Shown here one piece after another: positions 24,547 through 33,300 of a stretch of DNA of 64,000 nt (position 1 is its first letter; each line of letters starts with the position of its first letter). The notes beneath the pieces were generated by a model, which did not search any database, was not told the DNA's origin, and saw nothing but the letters and a program-made list of their open reading frames with translations. The position numbers and the translations under genes are program-made. Where the stretch lies: contig NZ_JAOEGC010000002.1 in assembly GCF_031801495.1 (NCBI RefSeq), positions 62,001 to 126,000 on the forward strand, given 5' to 3'. Source of the stretch: Agrobacterium tumefaciens_K (GTDB taxonomy: Bacteria; Pseudomonadota; Alphaproteobacteria; Rhizobiales; Rhizobiaceae).

Positions 24547-25172
24547 CACAGAACTCCAACCAGATAGACGAAGGAAAAGACGCCGATCCAGATGACGTCG
24601 AGGAAGTGCCAGAACATGGAAAGGCACGTCAGGCGGCGCATGTTGGCCTCATGCAGGCCGAACTTCTTCACCTGCACCATCAGCGTCACCAGCCAGATGA
24701 CACCGAAGGTGACGTGCAGACCGTGCGTGCCTACCAGCGCGAAGAACGCGGAAAGGAACGCTGAACGCTGCGGGCCAGCACCTTCATGGATCAGGTGATG
24801 GAACTCGTAGAGTTCGAGGCCGAGGAACGCCAGACCGAAGAGGCCGGTGATGCCGAGCCAGATCAGGGTCGAATTGACCTTCTTCTTCTGCGCTTCCAGC
24901 ATGGCGAAGCCATAGGTGATGGACGAGAACAGCAGGAAGCCGGTGTTGATGGCGACCAGTTTGAGGTCGAACAGATCCGCGCCGGATGGACCGGCCGCAT
25001 AGCTGCGACCGACCACGGCATAGGTTGCGAAGAGCGTTGCGAAGATAAGGCAGTCGCTCATCAGATACAGCCAGAAACCTAGCGACGTGCCGTTTTCCGG
25101 ATGGTGGTCTTCCTTCAGGTAGAAGACCGGCTTTTCCGCGCCATCGGCGGTTTGGACAGGTGCTTGAGACAT
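24546..25172 (-). CDS. cyoC: Cytochrome o ubiquinol oxidase subunit III
   Basis: The 208-residue inner-membrane protein has five helices and corresponds to heme-copper oxidase subunit III. Family blocks are GFWLYLMSDCLIFATLFATY, GFLLFSSITYGFAML and GTHGLHVTFGVIWLV. It lies 4 bases behind cyoB and overlaps cyoD. It stabilises the oxidase and does not carry redox centres. Confidence 0.96.
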   Translation of the reverse strand: MSQAPVQTADGAEKPVFYLKEDHHPENGTSLGFWLYLMSDCLIFATLFATYAVVGRSYAAGPSGADLFDLKLVAINTGFLLFSSITYGFAMLEAQKKKVNSTLIWLGITGLFGLAFLGLELYEFHHLIHEGAGPQRSAFLSAFFALVGTHGLHVTFGVIWLVTLMVQVKKFGLHEANMRRLTCLSMFWHFLDVIWIGVFSFVYLVGVL

Positions 25173-25176
25173 TCTG

Positions 25177-27183
25177 TTACGCCTGATTTGCGAGCAGCTT
25201 CGTACGTTCTGCTTCTACTTCCGTTACATCCGATGCCGGAATGTAATAGTCGCGATTGTAGTTGAAGGTGTGAGCGATCGAGGCCGCGATGATGGCGAGC
25301 AGGCTCAATGCCGCAAGCCACCAGATATGCCACACCAGAGCGAAGCCGAGCACGACGTTGATAGCGCTGATTATGACGCCCGCGCCGGTGTTCTTCGGCA
25401 TGTGGATGGAGATGAAGCCGTCCACAGGACGCTCTGCGCCGCGTTTTTTCATGTCCGCGAACGCATCGACGTCATGCACGACAGGCGTGAAGGCGAAGTT
25501 GTAGGCCGGCGGAGGAGAAGACGTCGACCATTCCAGCGTGCGACCGTTGTAGGGGTCGCCCGTCAGGTCGCGCAGCTGTTCGCGCTTGAAGAAGCTGACA
25601 ATGAGCTGGATGACGAAGCAGGCGATACCCAGAGCGATGAGGAAGGCACCGAATGCCGCGATGACGAACCAGATCTGCAGCGAGGTATCTTCGAACTGGC
25701 TGAGGCGGCGGGTAACCCCCATCAGGCCGAGCGCGTAGAGCGGCATGAAGGCGACGTAGAAGCCGATGAACCAGAACCAGAAGGACAGCTTGCCCCAGAA
25801 AGGATCCAGACGATAACCGAAAGCCTTGGGGAACCAGTAGACGATGCCGGCCAGCACGCCGAAGACCACACCGCCGATGATGGTGTTGTGGAAGTGGGCG
25901 ATCAGGAACAGCGAGTTGTGCAGTACGAAGTCCGCCGGAGGAACGGCCAGCAGAACGCCGGTCATGCCGCCGATGACGAAGGTGATCATGAAGCCGACGG
26001 TCCACAGCATCGGCACATCGAACTTGATGCGGCCCTTGTACATCGTGAACAGCCAGTTGAAGATTTTCGCACCGGTGGGGATCGAGATGATCATCGTCGT
26101 GATGCCGAAGAAGGCATTGACACTGGCGCCCGAACCCATGGTGAAGAAGTGGTGCAGCCAGACGATGTAGGCGAGAATGGTGATGACCACCGTCGCGTAG
26201 ACCATCGAGGCATAACCGAAGAGGCGCTTCTGCGAGAACGTCGAGACGATTTCCGAGAAGATGCCGAATGCCGGCAGAACCAGGATGTAAACTTCCGGAT
26301 GACCCCAGATCCAGATGAGGTTGACGTACATCATCGGGTTGCCGCCGAGATCGTTGGTGAAGAAGTTCGTACCAACGTAACGGTCAAGCGTGAGGAGGGC
26401 GAGCGTGCCGGTCAGGATCGGGAACGATGCCACGATCAGGATGTTCGAACACAGCGAGGTCCAGACGAAGATCGGCAGACGCATCATGGTCATGCCCGGC
26501 GCGCGCATCTTGATGATGGTCACGATCAGGTTGATGCCCGATAGCGTCGTTCCCACACCGGCGATCTGAAGGCCCCATATGTAGTAGTCCACACCCACGC
26601 TCGGGCTTCCCTGAATACCGGAAAGCGGCGGATAGGCAAGCCAGCCCGTCTGGGCATATTCGCCGATGAAGAGCGAGATCATCGTGATCACCGCGCCAGC
26701 CGTCGTCATCCAGAACGAGAAGTTGTTGAGGAACGGGAAGGAAACGTCACGTGCGCCGATCTGCAGCGGAATGACGTAGTTCATCAGACCCGTGATCATC
26801 GGCATCGCCATGAAGAAAATCATGATGACGCCATGCGCCGTGAAGATCTGGTCATAGTGATGCGGGTTCAGATACCCTTCGGAACCACCGGAGGAAATCG
26901 CCTGCTGCAGACGCATCATGATGGCGTCGGCAAAGCCGCGGAACAGCATGACCAGAGCGAGAATGATGTACATGATACCGATCTTCTTGTGATCGATAGA
27001 GGTAAACCATTCTTTCCAGAGATAGCCCCAGAGCCGGAAATAGGTAATGAGCCCGAGGAGGGCGATGCCGCCGACGGCGACGCCCGCGAAGGTGGCAATG
27101 AGAATGGGCTCATGCAGAGGGATGGATTCCCACGTCAGCTTTCCAAGAAGGAACGACGACGTTTGATCGGTGGTAGCGACCAT
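25177..27183 (-). CDS. cyoB: Cytochrome o ubiquinol oxidase subunit I
   Basis: The 668-residue catalytic subunit binds heme b, heme o3 and CuB, reduces oxygen to water with ubiquinol electrons and pumps protons. It has about 15 helices. The heme and copper ligands are in TAHGVIMIFFMAMP, WGHPEVYILVLPAFGIFSE (CuB histidine with the cross-linked tyrosine), WLHHFFTMG and LIAHFHNTIIGG. The ATG at 27183 with AAGAGG upstream was preferred to a TTG 18 bases earlier. It lies 62 bases after cyoA. Confidence 0.98.
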   Translation of the reverse strand: MVATTDQTSSFLLGKLTWESIPLHEPILIATFAGVAVGGIALLGLITYFRLWGYLWKEWFTSIDHKKIGIMYIILALVMLFRGFADAIMMRLQQAISSGGSEGYLNPHHYDQIFTAHGVIMIFFMAMPMITGLMNYVIPLQIGARDVSFPFLNNFSFWMTTAGAVITMISLFIGEYAQTGWLAYPPLSGIQGSPSVGVDYYIWGLQIAGVGTTLSGINLIVTIIKMRAPGMTMMRLPIFVWTSLCSNILIVASFPILTGTLALLTLDRYVGTNFFTNDLGGNPMMYVNLIWIWGHPEVYILVLPAFGIFSEIVSTFSQKRLFGYASMVYATVVITILAYIVWLHHFFTMGSGASVNAFFGITTMIISIPTGAKIFNWLFTMYKGRIKFDVPMLWTVGFMITFVIGGMTGVLLAVPPADFVLHNSLFLIAHFHNTIIGGVVFGVLAGIVYWFPKAFGYRLDPFWGKLSFWFWFIGFYVAFMPLYALGLMGVTRRLSQFEDTSLQIWFVIAAFGAFLIALGIACFVIQLIVSFFKREQLRDLTGDPYNGRTLEWSTSSPPPAYNFAFTPVVHDVDAFADMKKRGAERPVDGFISIHMPKNTGAGVIISAINVVLGFALVWHIWWLAALSLLAIIAASIAHTFNYNRDYYIPASDVTEVEAERTKLLANQA

Positions 27184-27245
27184 TTTAGCCTCTTGATTCA
27201 AATCATAAAGCGGCGCGAAAGCGCGCCGCAGATAATCGGTTTGTG

Positions 27246-28346
27246 TTAGCCGGCGTTGCCGGAATGCGGCGTCATTTCCGCCTTGATCTGTGGCATTGCG
27301 GCAGGTTCGAAAGTCTGGCCTTCGATGGCAGCCGGTGTGGATTGCGGGCCGCTGGCAACGCCATAAGGCGAAAGCGGGGTGCAGACCACGGAATTCAGTG
27401 CCTTGGCGATGTCGATGCCTTCCTTGCCACCGCCGCCATTGGCGTCGATGTGCATCATGTCACGCATGCAGAGCTTGTTGGGTTCGACGCAACGGTTGAG
27501 GATGGCGTCGTAGAGCTCCGGGTCCACGTTGGCGAAATACTGCACCGGCTCACGCTCGGAAGGCTTCGCGAAATCCAGGTACTCCATCCGGCCGAACGGC
27601 TTGCCGCCGTCCTTGATCTTGGCAACCCACTGGTCGAAGCCGCCCTGGCTCAGGCCATGGAACTTGAAACGCATGTGCGAGAAGCCCGGTCCGGAGAAGT
27701 TGGCCGAGAAACCGTCGTAGACGCCTTCCTTGTTGATGACCGCGTGCAGCTTGGTCTGCATGCCGCCCATGGCGTAGATCTGGCCTGCAAGTGCAGGAAC
27801 GAAGAACGAGTTCATCGCCGTGGTACCGGTGATCTTGAAATTGATCGGAACGTCGACAGGCGCGGCGAATTCGTTGACGCTGCCGATGCCAAGCTCCGGA
27901 TAGAAGAACAGCCACTTCCAGTCCATCGCGACGACTTCGACCGTGATCGGCTTCACGTCAGCCGTGACTTCACGGTTTTCATCGATGCGGTCGATGGGAC
28001 GGTAGGGATCCAGACGGTGTGTGGCGATCCAGGTGACGGTGCCGAGCATCAGGATGATGGCGACGGGCGCCGACCAGATGATCATTTCCAGGCGCGTCGA
28101 ATGATGCCACTCTGGATCATAGTCCTCAGCCTTGGCAGATTCGCGGTATTTCCATGCGAAAAACAGCGTCAGTGCCAGAACCGGAACGATGATCAGCAAC
28201 ATCAGAACGGTGGAGGTGATGATAAGGTCCGCCTGCTGGCGGGCGACATCCCCCGAGGGGTTCATCACGACGAGATTACAGCCGCTGAGCAGCAGCAGCG
28301 ACGATAGGCCCATAAGGGCCGCGGATAATTTCTTGATCGTGCGCAC
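27246..28346 (-). CDS. cyoA: Cytochrome o ubiquinol oxidase subunit II
   Basis: The 366-residue subunit II is a lipoprotein: the lipobox LSGC near residue 22 follows a hydrophobic stretch. Two helices then anchor a periplasmic cupredoxin-like domain. The cysteine/histidine CuA ligands of cytochrome c oxidases are absent, as expected for a quinol oxidase; VVAMDWKWLFFYPELGIGSV and VPALAGQIYAMGGM are family blocks. The start is uncertain: GTG at 28346 gives a sensible signal peptide (MRTIKKLSAALMGLSSLLLL), but the ribosome binding site is weak. Compared with E. coli CyoA (about 315 residues) it has a longer C-terminal tail with CVEPNKLCMRDMMHID and a proline-rich end. Confidence 0.94.
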   Translation of the reverse strand: MRTIKKLSAALMGLSSLLLLSGCNLVVMNPSGDVARQQADLIITSTVLMLLIIVPVLALTLFFAWKYRESAKAEDYDPEWHHSTRLEMIIWSAPVAIILMLGTVTWIATHRLDPYRPIDRIDENREVTADVKPITVEVVAMDWKWLFFYPELGIGSVNEFAAPVDVPINFKITGTTAMNSFFVPALAGQIYAMGGMQTKLHAVINKEGVYDGFSANFSGPGFSHMRFKFHGLSQGGFDQWVAKIKDGGKPFGRMEYLDFAKPSEREPVQYFANVDPELYDAILNRCVEPNKLCMRDMMHIDANGGGGKEGIDIAKALNSVVCTPLSPYGVASGPQSTPAAIEGQTFEPAAMPQIKAEMTPHSGNAG

Positions 28347-28396
28347 GTTCTTGAACTCGATTATTTCATTGTGTCTCGGGGTTAGTTGCCAAACGT

Positions 28397-28409
28397 CATT
28401 TAATAAATG
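28397..28409. promoter_or_regulatory. A/T-rich dyad in the cyoA upstream region
   Basis: CATTTA-A-TAAATG is a perfect dyad with a one-base centre about 50 bases before the cyoA start. The rest of the 296-base divergent region (28347-28642) between cyoA and the MFS gene also has a GCCCC-CGT-GGGGC hairpin near 28504 but no further gene. A regulator-binding role is a guess. Confidence 0.35.
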
Positions 28410-28642
28410 CGTAATTTTGTCGCGCCGCAGCGAATTTTCGCAGTGCGGCAAGAAAAGCACAGAACCCTTTTAGGACGCGGATGCCGGGGGATTATCGCAT
28501 AGAGCCCCCGTGGGGCAAGTCCTTTTGGGGATTCTGTTTGACCGCCCTCAAGGCCTGTGTGACAATCCGTCGCATGTAACGTGAACGGAAGAGGAGCCGT
28601 TGGCGTTACCGACATAGTTCGCGATACGCAGGAGGGAATATC

Positions 28643-29968
28643 ATGAGTTATATCGATGCGGCCTCATCCTATACCGGGCCGAATGGATCACAAGGACAGG
28701 CAACGCCGGTCGCCGTTGATCCGGATCGCATTACGATCGCAGTCATCCTGGCGCGGATGACCGAGTTCTTCGACTTTTTCGTCTACGCCATCGCCTCGGC
28801 GCTTGTATTTCCTTATGTGTTATTTTCGTTCGCGGACCCGCTGACGGCAACGCTATACTCTTTTGCGGTCTTCTCGCTTGCCTTCGTCGCAAGACCCATA
28901 GGTTCCCTCATCTTCCTCCAGATCGACCGCAAGTTCGGTCGTGCCGTGAAGCTGACAGCGGCGCTTTTCACACTCTGTGGCTCCACGATGGCGATCAGCT
29001 TTCTGCCTTCCTATGCAGAGGCGGGCGTGGTCGCACCGGTCCTGCTGGCCTGTTTTCGCATCGGCCAGGGCGCTGGCCTTGGTGGTGCCTGGGATGGGCT
29101 GACATCGCTTCTAGCCATGAATGCGCCTGAAAAGCAGCGCGGCTGGTATGCGATGATGCCTCAGGTCGGTGCTGCCATGGGGTTCGGCCTCGCCAGCGCA
29201 TTCTTCATCATCTTCGTGACCCAGCTGTCCAATCCGGAATTCCTGGCCTGGGGCTGGCGTTTTCCGTTCTTTGTGGCGCTTGCGCTGAACGTTCTGGCGC
29301 TGTTTGCCCGTCTTCGCCTGATCGTCACTCCGGAATTCCAGGCCATGCTCGAGCAGCATGAGCTGGAACCCAAGCCGATGTTCGAAATGCTGCGCCATCA
29401 GTCGCGCGTGGTTTTCACCGGCGCCTTCGTGCCGCTGGCAAGCTTTGCGCTGTTCCATCTGGTGACGGTTTTTCCGATCAGCTGGGTGACGCTGAATACG
29501 AACCAGAGGCTTTCGGATTTCCTTTTCGTGCAGTTCATAAGCGCCATTATCGGTGGCGGTATGATCGTGGTATCCGGTGCGCTTGCCGATCGGATCGGCC
29601 GCCGCAAGCTGCTGGCGATCGCCGCGGTGTTGATCGCGCTCTTCAGCTTTGCCGCGCCTGTCCTGCTGGATGGGGGTGATATCGGCCGCTATCTCTTCGT
29701 GCTGATCGGTTTCTCGCTCCTCGGCCTGTCCTTCGGTCAGGCGGGTGGCGCGTTGGCGTCCCGTTTCAGTCGAGAGTATCGTTATACCGGTGCATCGCTC
29801 ACCTCTGATATCTCCTGGCTGATCGGTGCCGGTTTCGCTCCGCTTGTGGCCCTCGGATTTTCGTCCGAATTCGGCCTCTTTGCGGTAGGCATCTATCTGC
29901 TATCCGGCGCGATCTGTACCCTCGTGGCGCTGGGTTTCAGCCGCACCCTCGACATGCCGTCGGAGTGA
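28643..29968 (+). CDS. MFS transporter, metabolite:proton symporter type
   Basis: The 441-residue protein has twelve predicted helices and resembles the metabolite:H+ symporter branch of the major facilitator superfamily. Visible hallmarks are the first-helix RMTEFFDFFVYAIASALVFP, SLAFVARPIGSLIFLQIDRKFGR (the loop 2-3 MFS motif in variant form), and the helix 4 motif RIGQGAGLGGAWDG. The N-terminal tail is 35 residues long and cytosolic. It has a strong AGGAGGG ribosome binding site and stands alone between the cyo operon and a terminator. The substrate is not predictable. Confidence 0.88.
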   Translation: MSYIDAASSYTGPNGSQGQATPVAVDPDRITIAVILARMTEFFDFFVYAIASALVFPYVLFSFADPLTATLYSFAVFSLAFVARPIGSLIFLQIDRKFGRAVKLTAALFTLCGSTMAISFLPSYAEAGVVAPVLLACFRIGQGAGLGGAWDGLTSLLAMNAPEKQRGWYAMMPQVGAAMGFGLASAFFIIFVTQLSNPEFLAWGWRFPFFVALALNVLALFARLRLIVTPEFQAMLEQHELEPKPMFEMLRHQSRVVFTGAFVPLASFALFHLVTVFPISWVTLNTNQRLSDFLFVQFISAIIGGGMIVVSGALADRIGRRKLLAIAAVLIALFSFAAPVLLDGGDIGRYLFVLIGFSLLGLSFGQAGGALASRFSREYRYTGASLTSDISWLIGAGFAPLVALGFSSEFGLFAVGIYLLSGAICTLVALGFSRTLDMPSE

Positions 29969-30000
29969 TCCGGGAAATTTAAAAATATCTTTAGCGCAAG

Positions 30001-30042
30001 CGCCGCGGAATCCTGTCGGATTTCGCGGCGTTTTTGTTTTTT
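30001..30042 (+). terminator. Intrinsic terminator of the MFS gene
   Basis: A 13-base-pair stem with one G-U (30001-30013 with 30018-30030, loop TGTC) is followed by TTTTTGTTTTTTT. It lies 32 bases after the stop. Confidence 0.93.
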
Positions 30043-30374
30043 TATTGCGCGAAGCCATTTTAATCTTGACTAGATGCATCATAAAATATTATGTAAGTAA
30101 TACTGACGTAATTCGGTGAATTTTATCCCGGCAACCGGTCATCAGGAATGGCAATGCGAACGACGAAAACGATTATTTGCGAAAAAGCGGCATCCGCCGC
30201 CGCGCTGATTGGCGCGCGCAAAGTGACCGTTCGCAACATTAAACGCCGCTAAGCATAAAACATGAGGAGCAGCCAGGTCGCCTGCGGCTCCGTCCGCAGA
30301 GGGGATGGCCGTGTCAGCCGCCCTCTTGGGAAAAGATGGCGATGCAGGGGAATGCGCAACGAGAGGAGACGCCC
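30043..30374 (+). other. 332-base upstream region of the gltB-like operon
   Basis: No gene is visible here. A possible sigma-70 promoter is TTGACT at 30066-30071 with TTATGT 17 bases later, overlapping an imperfect dyad CATAAAATATTATG. The region downstream of it is about 280 bases long and could be a leader. The only strong ribosome binding site, GAGGAG, is at 30362-30367, seven bases before the GTG that I take as the start of the next gene. Confidence 0.45.
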
Positions 30375-33300
30375 GTGGCAATGACTGAGCAGAACACCGG
30401 TCTTTACGATGCAGCTTTTGAAAAAAGCAGCTGTGGCGTCGGTTTCATTACCCGCAAGGACACAGCCCAGACGCACGACGTTCTCAAACGTGGACATGAA
30501 GCTCTCTGTGCGGTGCCGCATCGCGGCGGCATGTCGGCCGAAGGTGTCGGTGACGGCGCGGGTATCTCGGTAGACCTGTCTCTTTCATTTTTCCGGACGC
30601 TGACCGGAGATGACACGCTTGCTGCCGGACGTTTCGGTGTCGGCAACTTTTTCCTCCCGCAGAATCCGGCCTTTCACGATCGTGCTGTCGAGATCATCGG
30701 CGACGCGTTGCAGGAGCAGGGTTTCTCCGTTCTTCTGGTCCGCGATGTGCCTGTCGATGACACGGCTATCCGCCCTGCAGCGGTTCGCTATCAGCTGCCG
30801 ATCCGCCAGTGGGTGTTTTCCGCACCCGCGGACAACAAGACCCTGGGCGAATTCGACTGGCGCATTCACAAGGCGTTGCTGGCCATCGAGGCCGTTGCCT
30901 ACACCGCGCCGGAGCTTGCCGGTTTTTACCCGCTGTCGCTGAGCGCCCGCACGCAGGTCTTCAAAGGGCGCCTCAACTCCAATGAGGTCATGCCCTATTT
31001 CTGCGATCTGGTGGACCCGCGCCATGAAGTGCATACGATGTACTTCCATACGCGCTTCTCCACCAACACCGATCCGCATCCGTCGATGGCTCAGCCTTTC
31101 CGCCTGATGGCGCACAATGGCGAACTCAACACGGACAAGAAGAACCGGCTCTCGGAAGCGGCTGTTGCCCTGGCACGCAACGCCAGCATCATCCGGCCGA
31201 AGGGCCAGTCGGACAGCTGCCGTCTGGACCAGAGGCTGCAGGCGCGCGTGATGGAGGATGGCCTCGATCTCGTCACGGCCGTGGTGTCGATGATGCCGCC
31301 AGCCTGGGAAAACGACGACACCCTGTCGCCCGAGGTAAAGGCGATGCTGGAATATTTCTCACTGTACGAGGAAAAGAACGATGGACCGGCTGCGCTGATC
31401 TTCGGTGACGGCACCATCATCGGTGCGCGTCTCGATCGTCTCGGTCTGCGTCCGCTCCGCACGGTGGAGACGCAAGACTACCTCTGTGTCATGTCGGAAG
31501 CCGGTCAGATCGCGTTCCCGGCGGAAAGCGTCATTCGTCGCGGCCGCATCGAGGCGGGCGGCATGCTCTATTACAATCATGCCGAAGGCCGGGCGTGGTC
31601 TACCGTTGAAGCGCTGGAAATGCTGGCGTCGCGCCGGGATTACACCACCCTGTTGCGGCAGGCGCGGGTGATGCTGGAAGAACTGCCCGAGGTTCCCGCT
31701 GACAAGCAGGGCTCGCCGCTGCGCTACAATGGCGATCTGGAACGCCACCAGCGTTACGTCGCCTATTCCCACAATCAGGAGAGCTTCAAGTTCCTGATGG
31801 ATCCGATGCTAGCCTCTGGCGCCGAAAAGATTTCGGCGATGGGCTATGGCAATGCCATCAACGCGCTGTCGGATCAGGAAGGCGGGGTTGCGAAGTATTT
31901 CTCGCAGCGCTTCGCACAGGTCACCAACCCGCCGCTCGACAGCATCCGCGAGGCGGACGGCATGACGTTGCGCGTGGCGCTGGGCGCAAAGCCCAATAGC
32001 GGCGCGAAAGCTGCACGTCAGATCGTCGTCCGTTCCCCGATTCTGACCCATCTCGACATGCTGCGTATCCGTGAGCAGGCAGAAACACCGGTTCGCCGTT
32101 TCGAAATGCTCTACACGCCGGTCTTTGCCGACGCGCGCGCCAATGAAGAGGCGTTGAAGCAGGCGATCGATGGCGTCTGCGAAGAGGTTGCGGCCTTTGC
32201 TGCGGCCGAAGGCGGTATCGCCGTCGTGACCGACCGGCATGTGGCGGCGGATCGCGCCGCGCTGCCGATGATCATGGTCGTCTCGGCCATCAATCAGAAG
32301 CTGATCGAGGAGGGGCTGCGCCTGCGCGTCTCGCTGATCGTCGAAAGCGGCCAGTTTTCCTCATCGCATCACATCGCCGCTGCACTCGGCTTCGGCGCTT
32401 CGGCGGTCTATCCGCTCGGCGTGCAGTTCCGTGCCGAGGAAAAGTTCGGTGCGGAAGCCGACAAGGCGTTCAAGCGTTTTGCCAAGGCTGCTGAAAAGTC
32501 GCTGATGAAGACGATGGGCAAGGTCGGGCTCTGCACGGCGGAAAGCTACATCGGTGGCGAGTTCTTCGAGCCGAACTTTCTCGATACCGAAGACCCGGTA
32601 CTGAAGCGCTATTTCCCCAATGTGAAGACGCCGGTGGGTGGCGTGAACTTCGCGGTGATTGCGCAGGCTGTTGCCGACTGGCATCGCAAGGCGCTGACGG
32701 TGAAGGCCGAAAACGACATTCCGTTGCTTGGTCTTTTCAAGGAGCGCGCGGAAGGTGCGGGCCATTCCTATGGCACCATCGCGGTTCGCGGTTTCGTGGA
32801 CATGACGGAAGAAAAGATCGGTTTCGACAACGCCGAAACCGAAAACGAGGACATGTTGCGCCTCCTACCGCTCAACAGGCTGGAGGATGCCTTCGGTCTG
32901 GATGACAAGGCATATTTCCACAGCAGCTTCGATCGGCTGACGCCCGAGGCGATCGACAGGTTTGAAATCACGCCCGGATACCGTGCCTTCGCCCGCATGA
33001 TGGCGGAAGAACGGGCACGTCGTCCCGCCGCTTTGCGCGATGTGCTCGAATTGCCTGCTGACGTTACCTTTGCCGGCTCGGCCGAAGAGTTCCGCCGTGA
33101 GATGGGACGTTTCTCGCGGCAGGGCAACAACAGCTTCATGGTCCGCGGCCTGCTGTGCAACCGCGTGAATGACGATACGTTCCGCCTGCAGCTGACCGGC
33201 CCGCAGGGCCACAATCTCGCCCGGCTTGCCGCGCTCGGCCAGTCGCTGGTTGATCGTTTCGGACAAGATATCGCCGGTCACTGGCTGGAAGGTGGCGCTC

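Noticed and set aside
25270..26544. 424-codon open frame antisense to cyoB
   Set aside because: Its product is extremely rich in Asp, Glu, Arg and His, as expected for the complement of a hydrophobic membrane gene, and has no family features.
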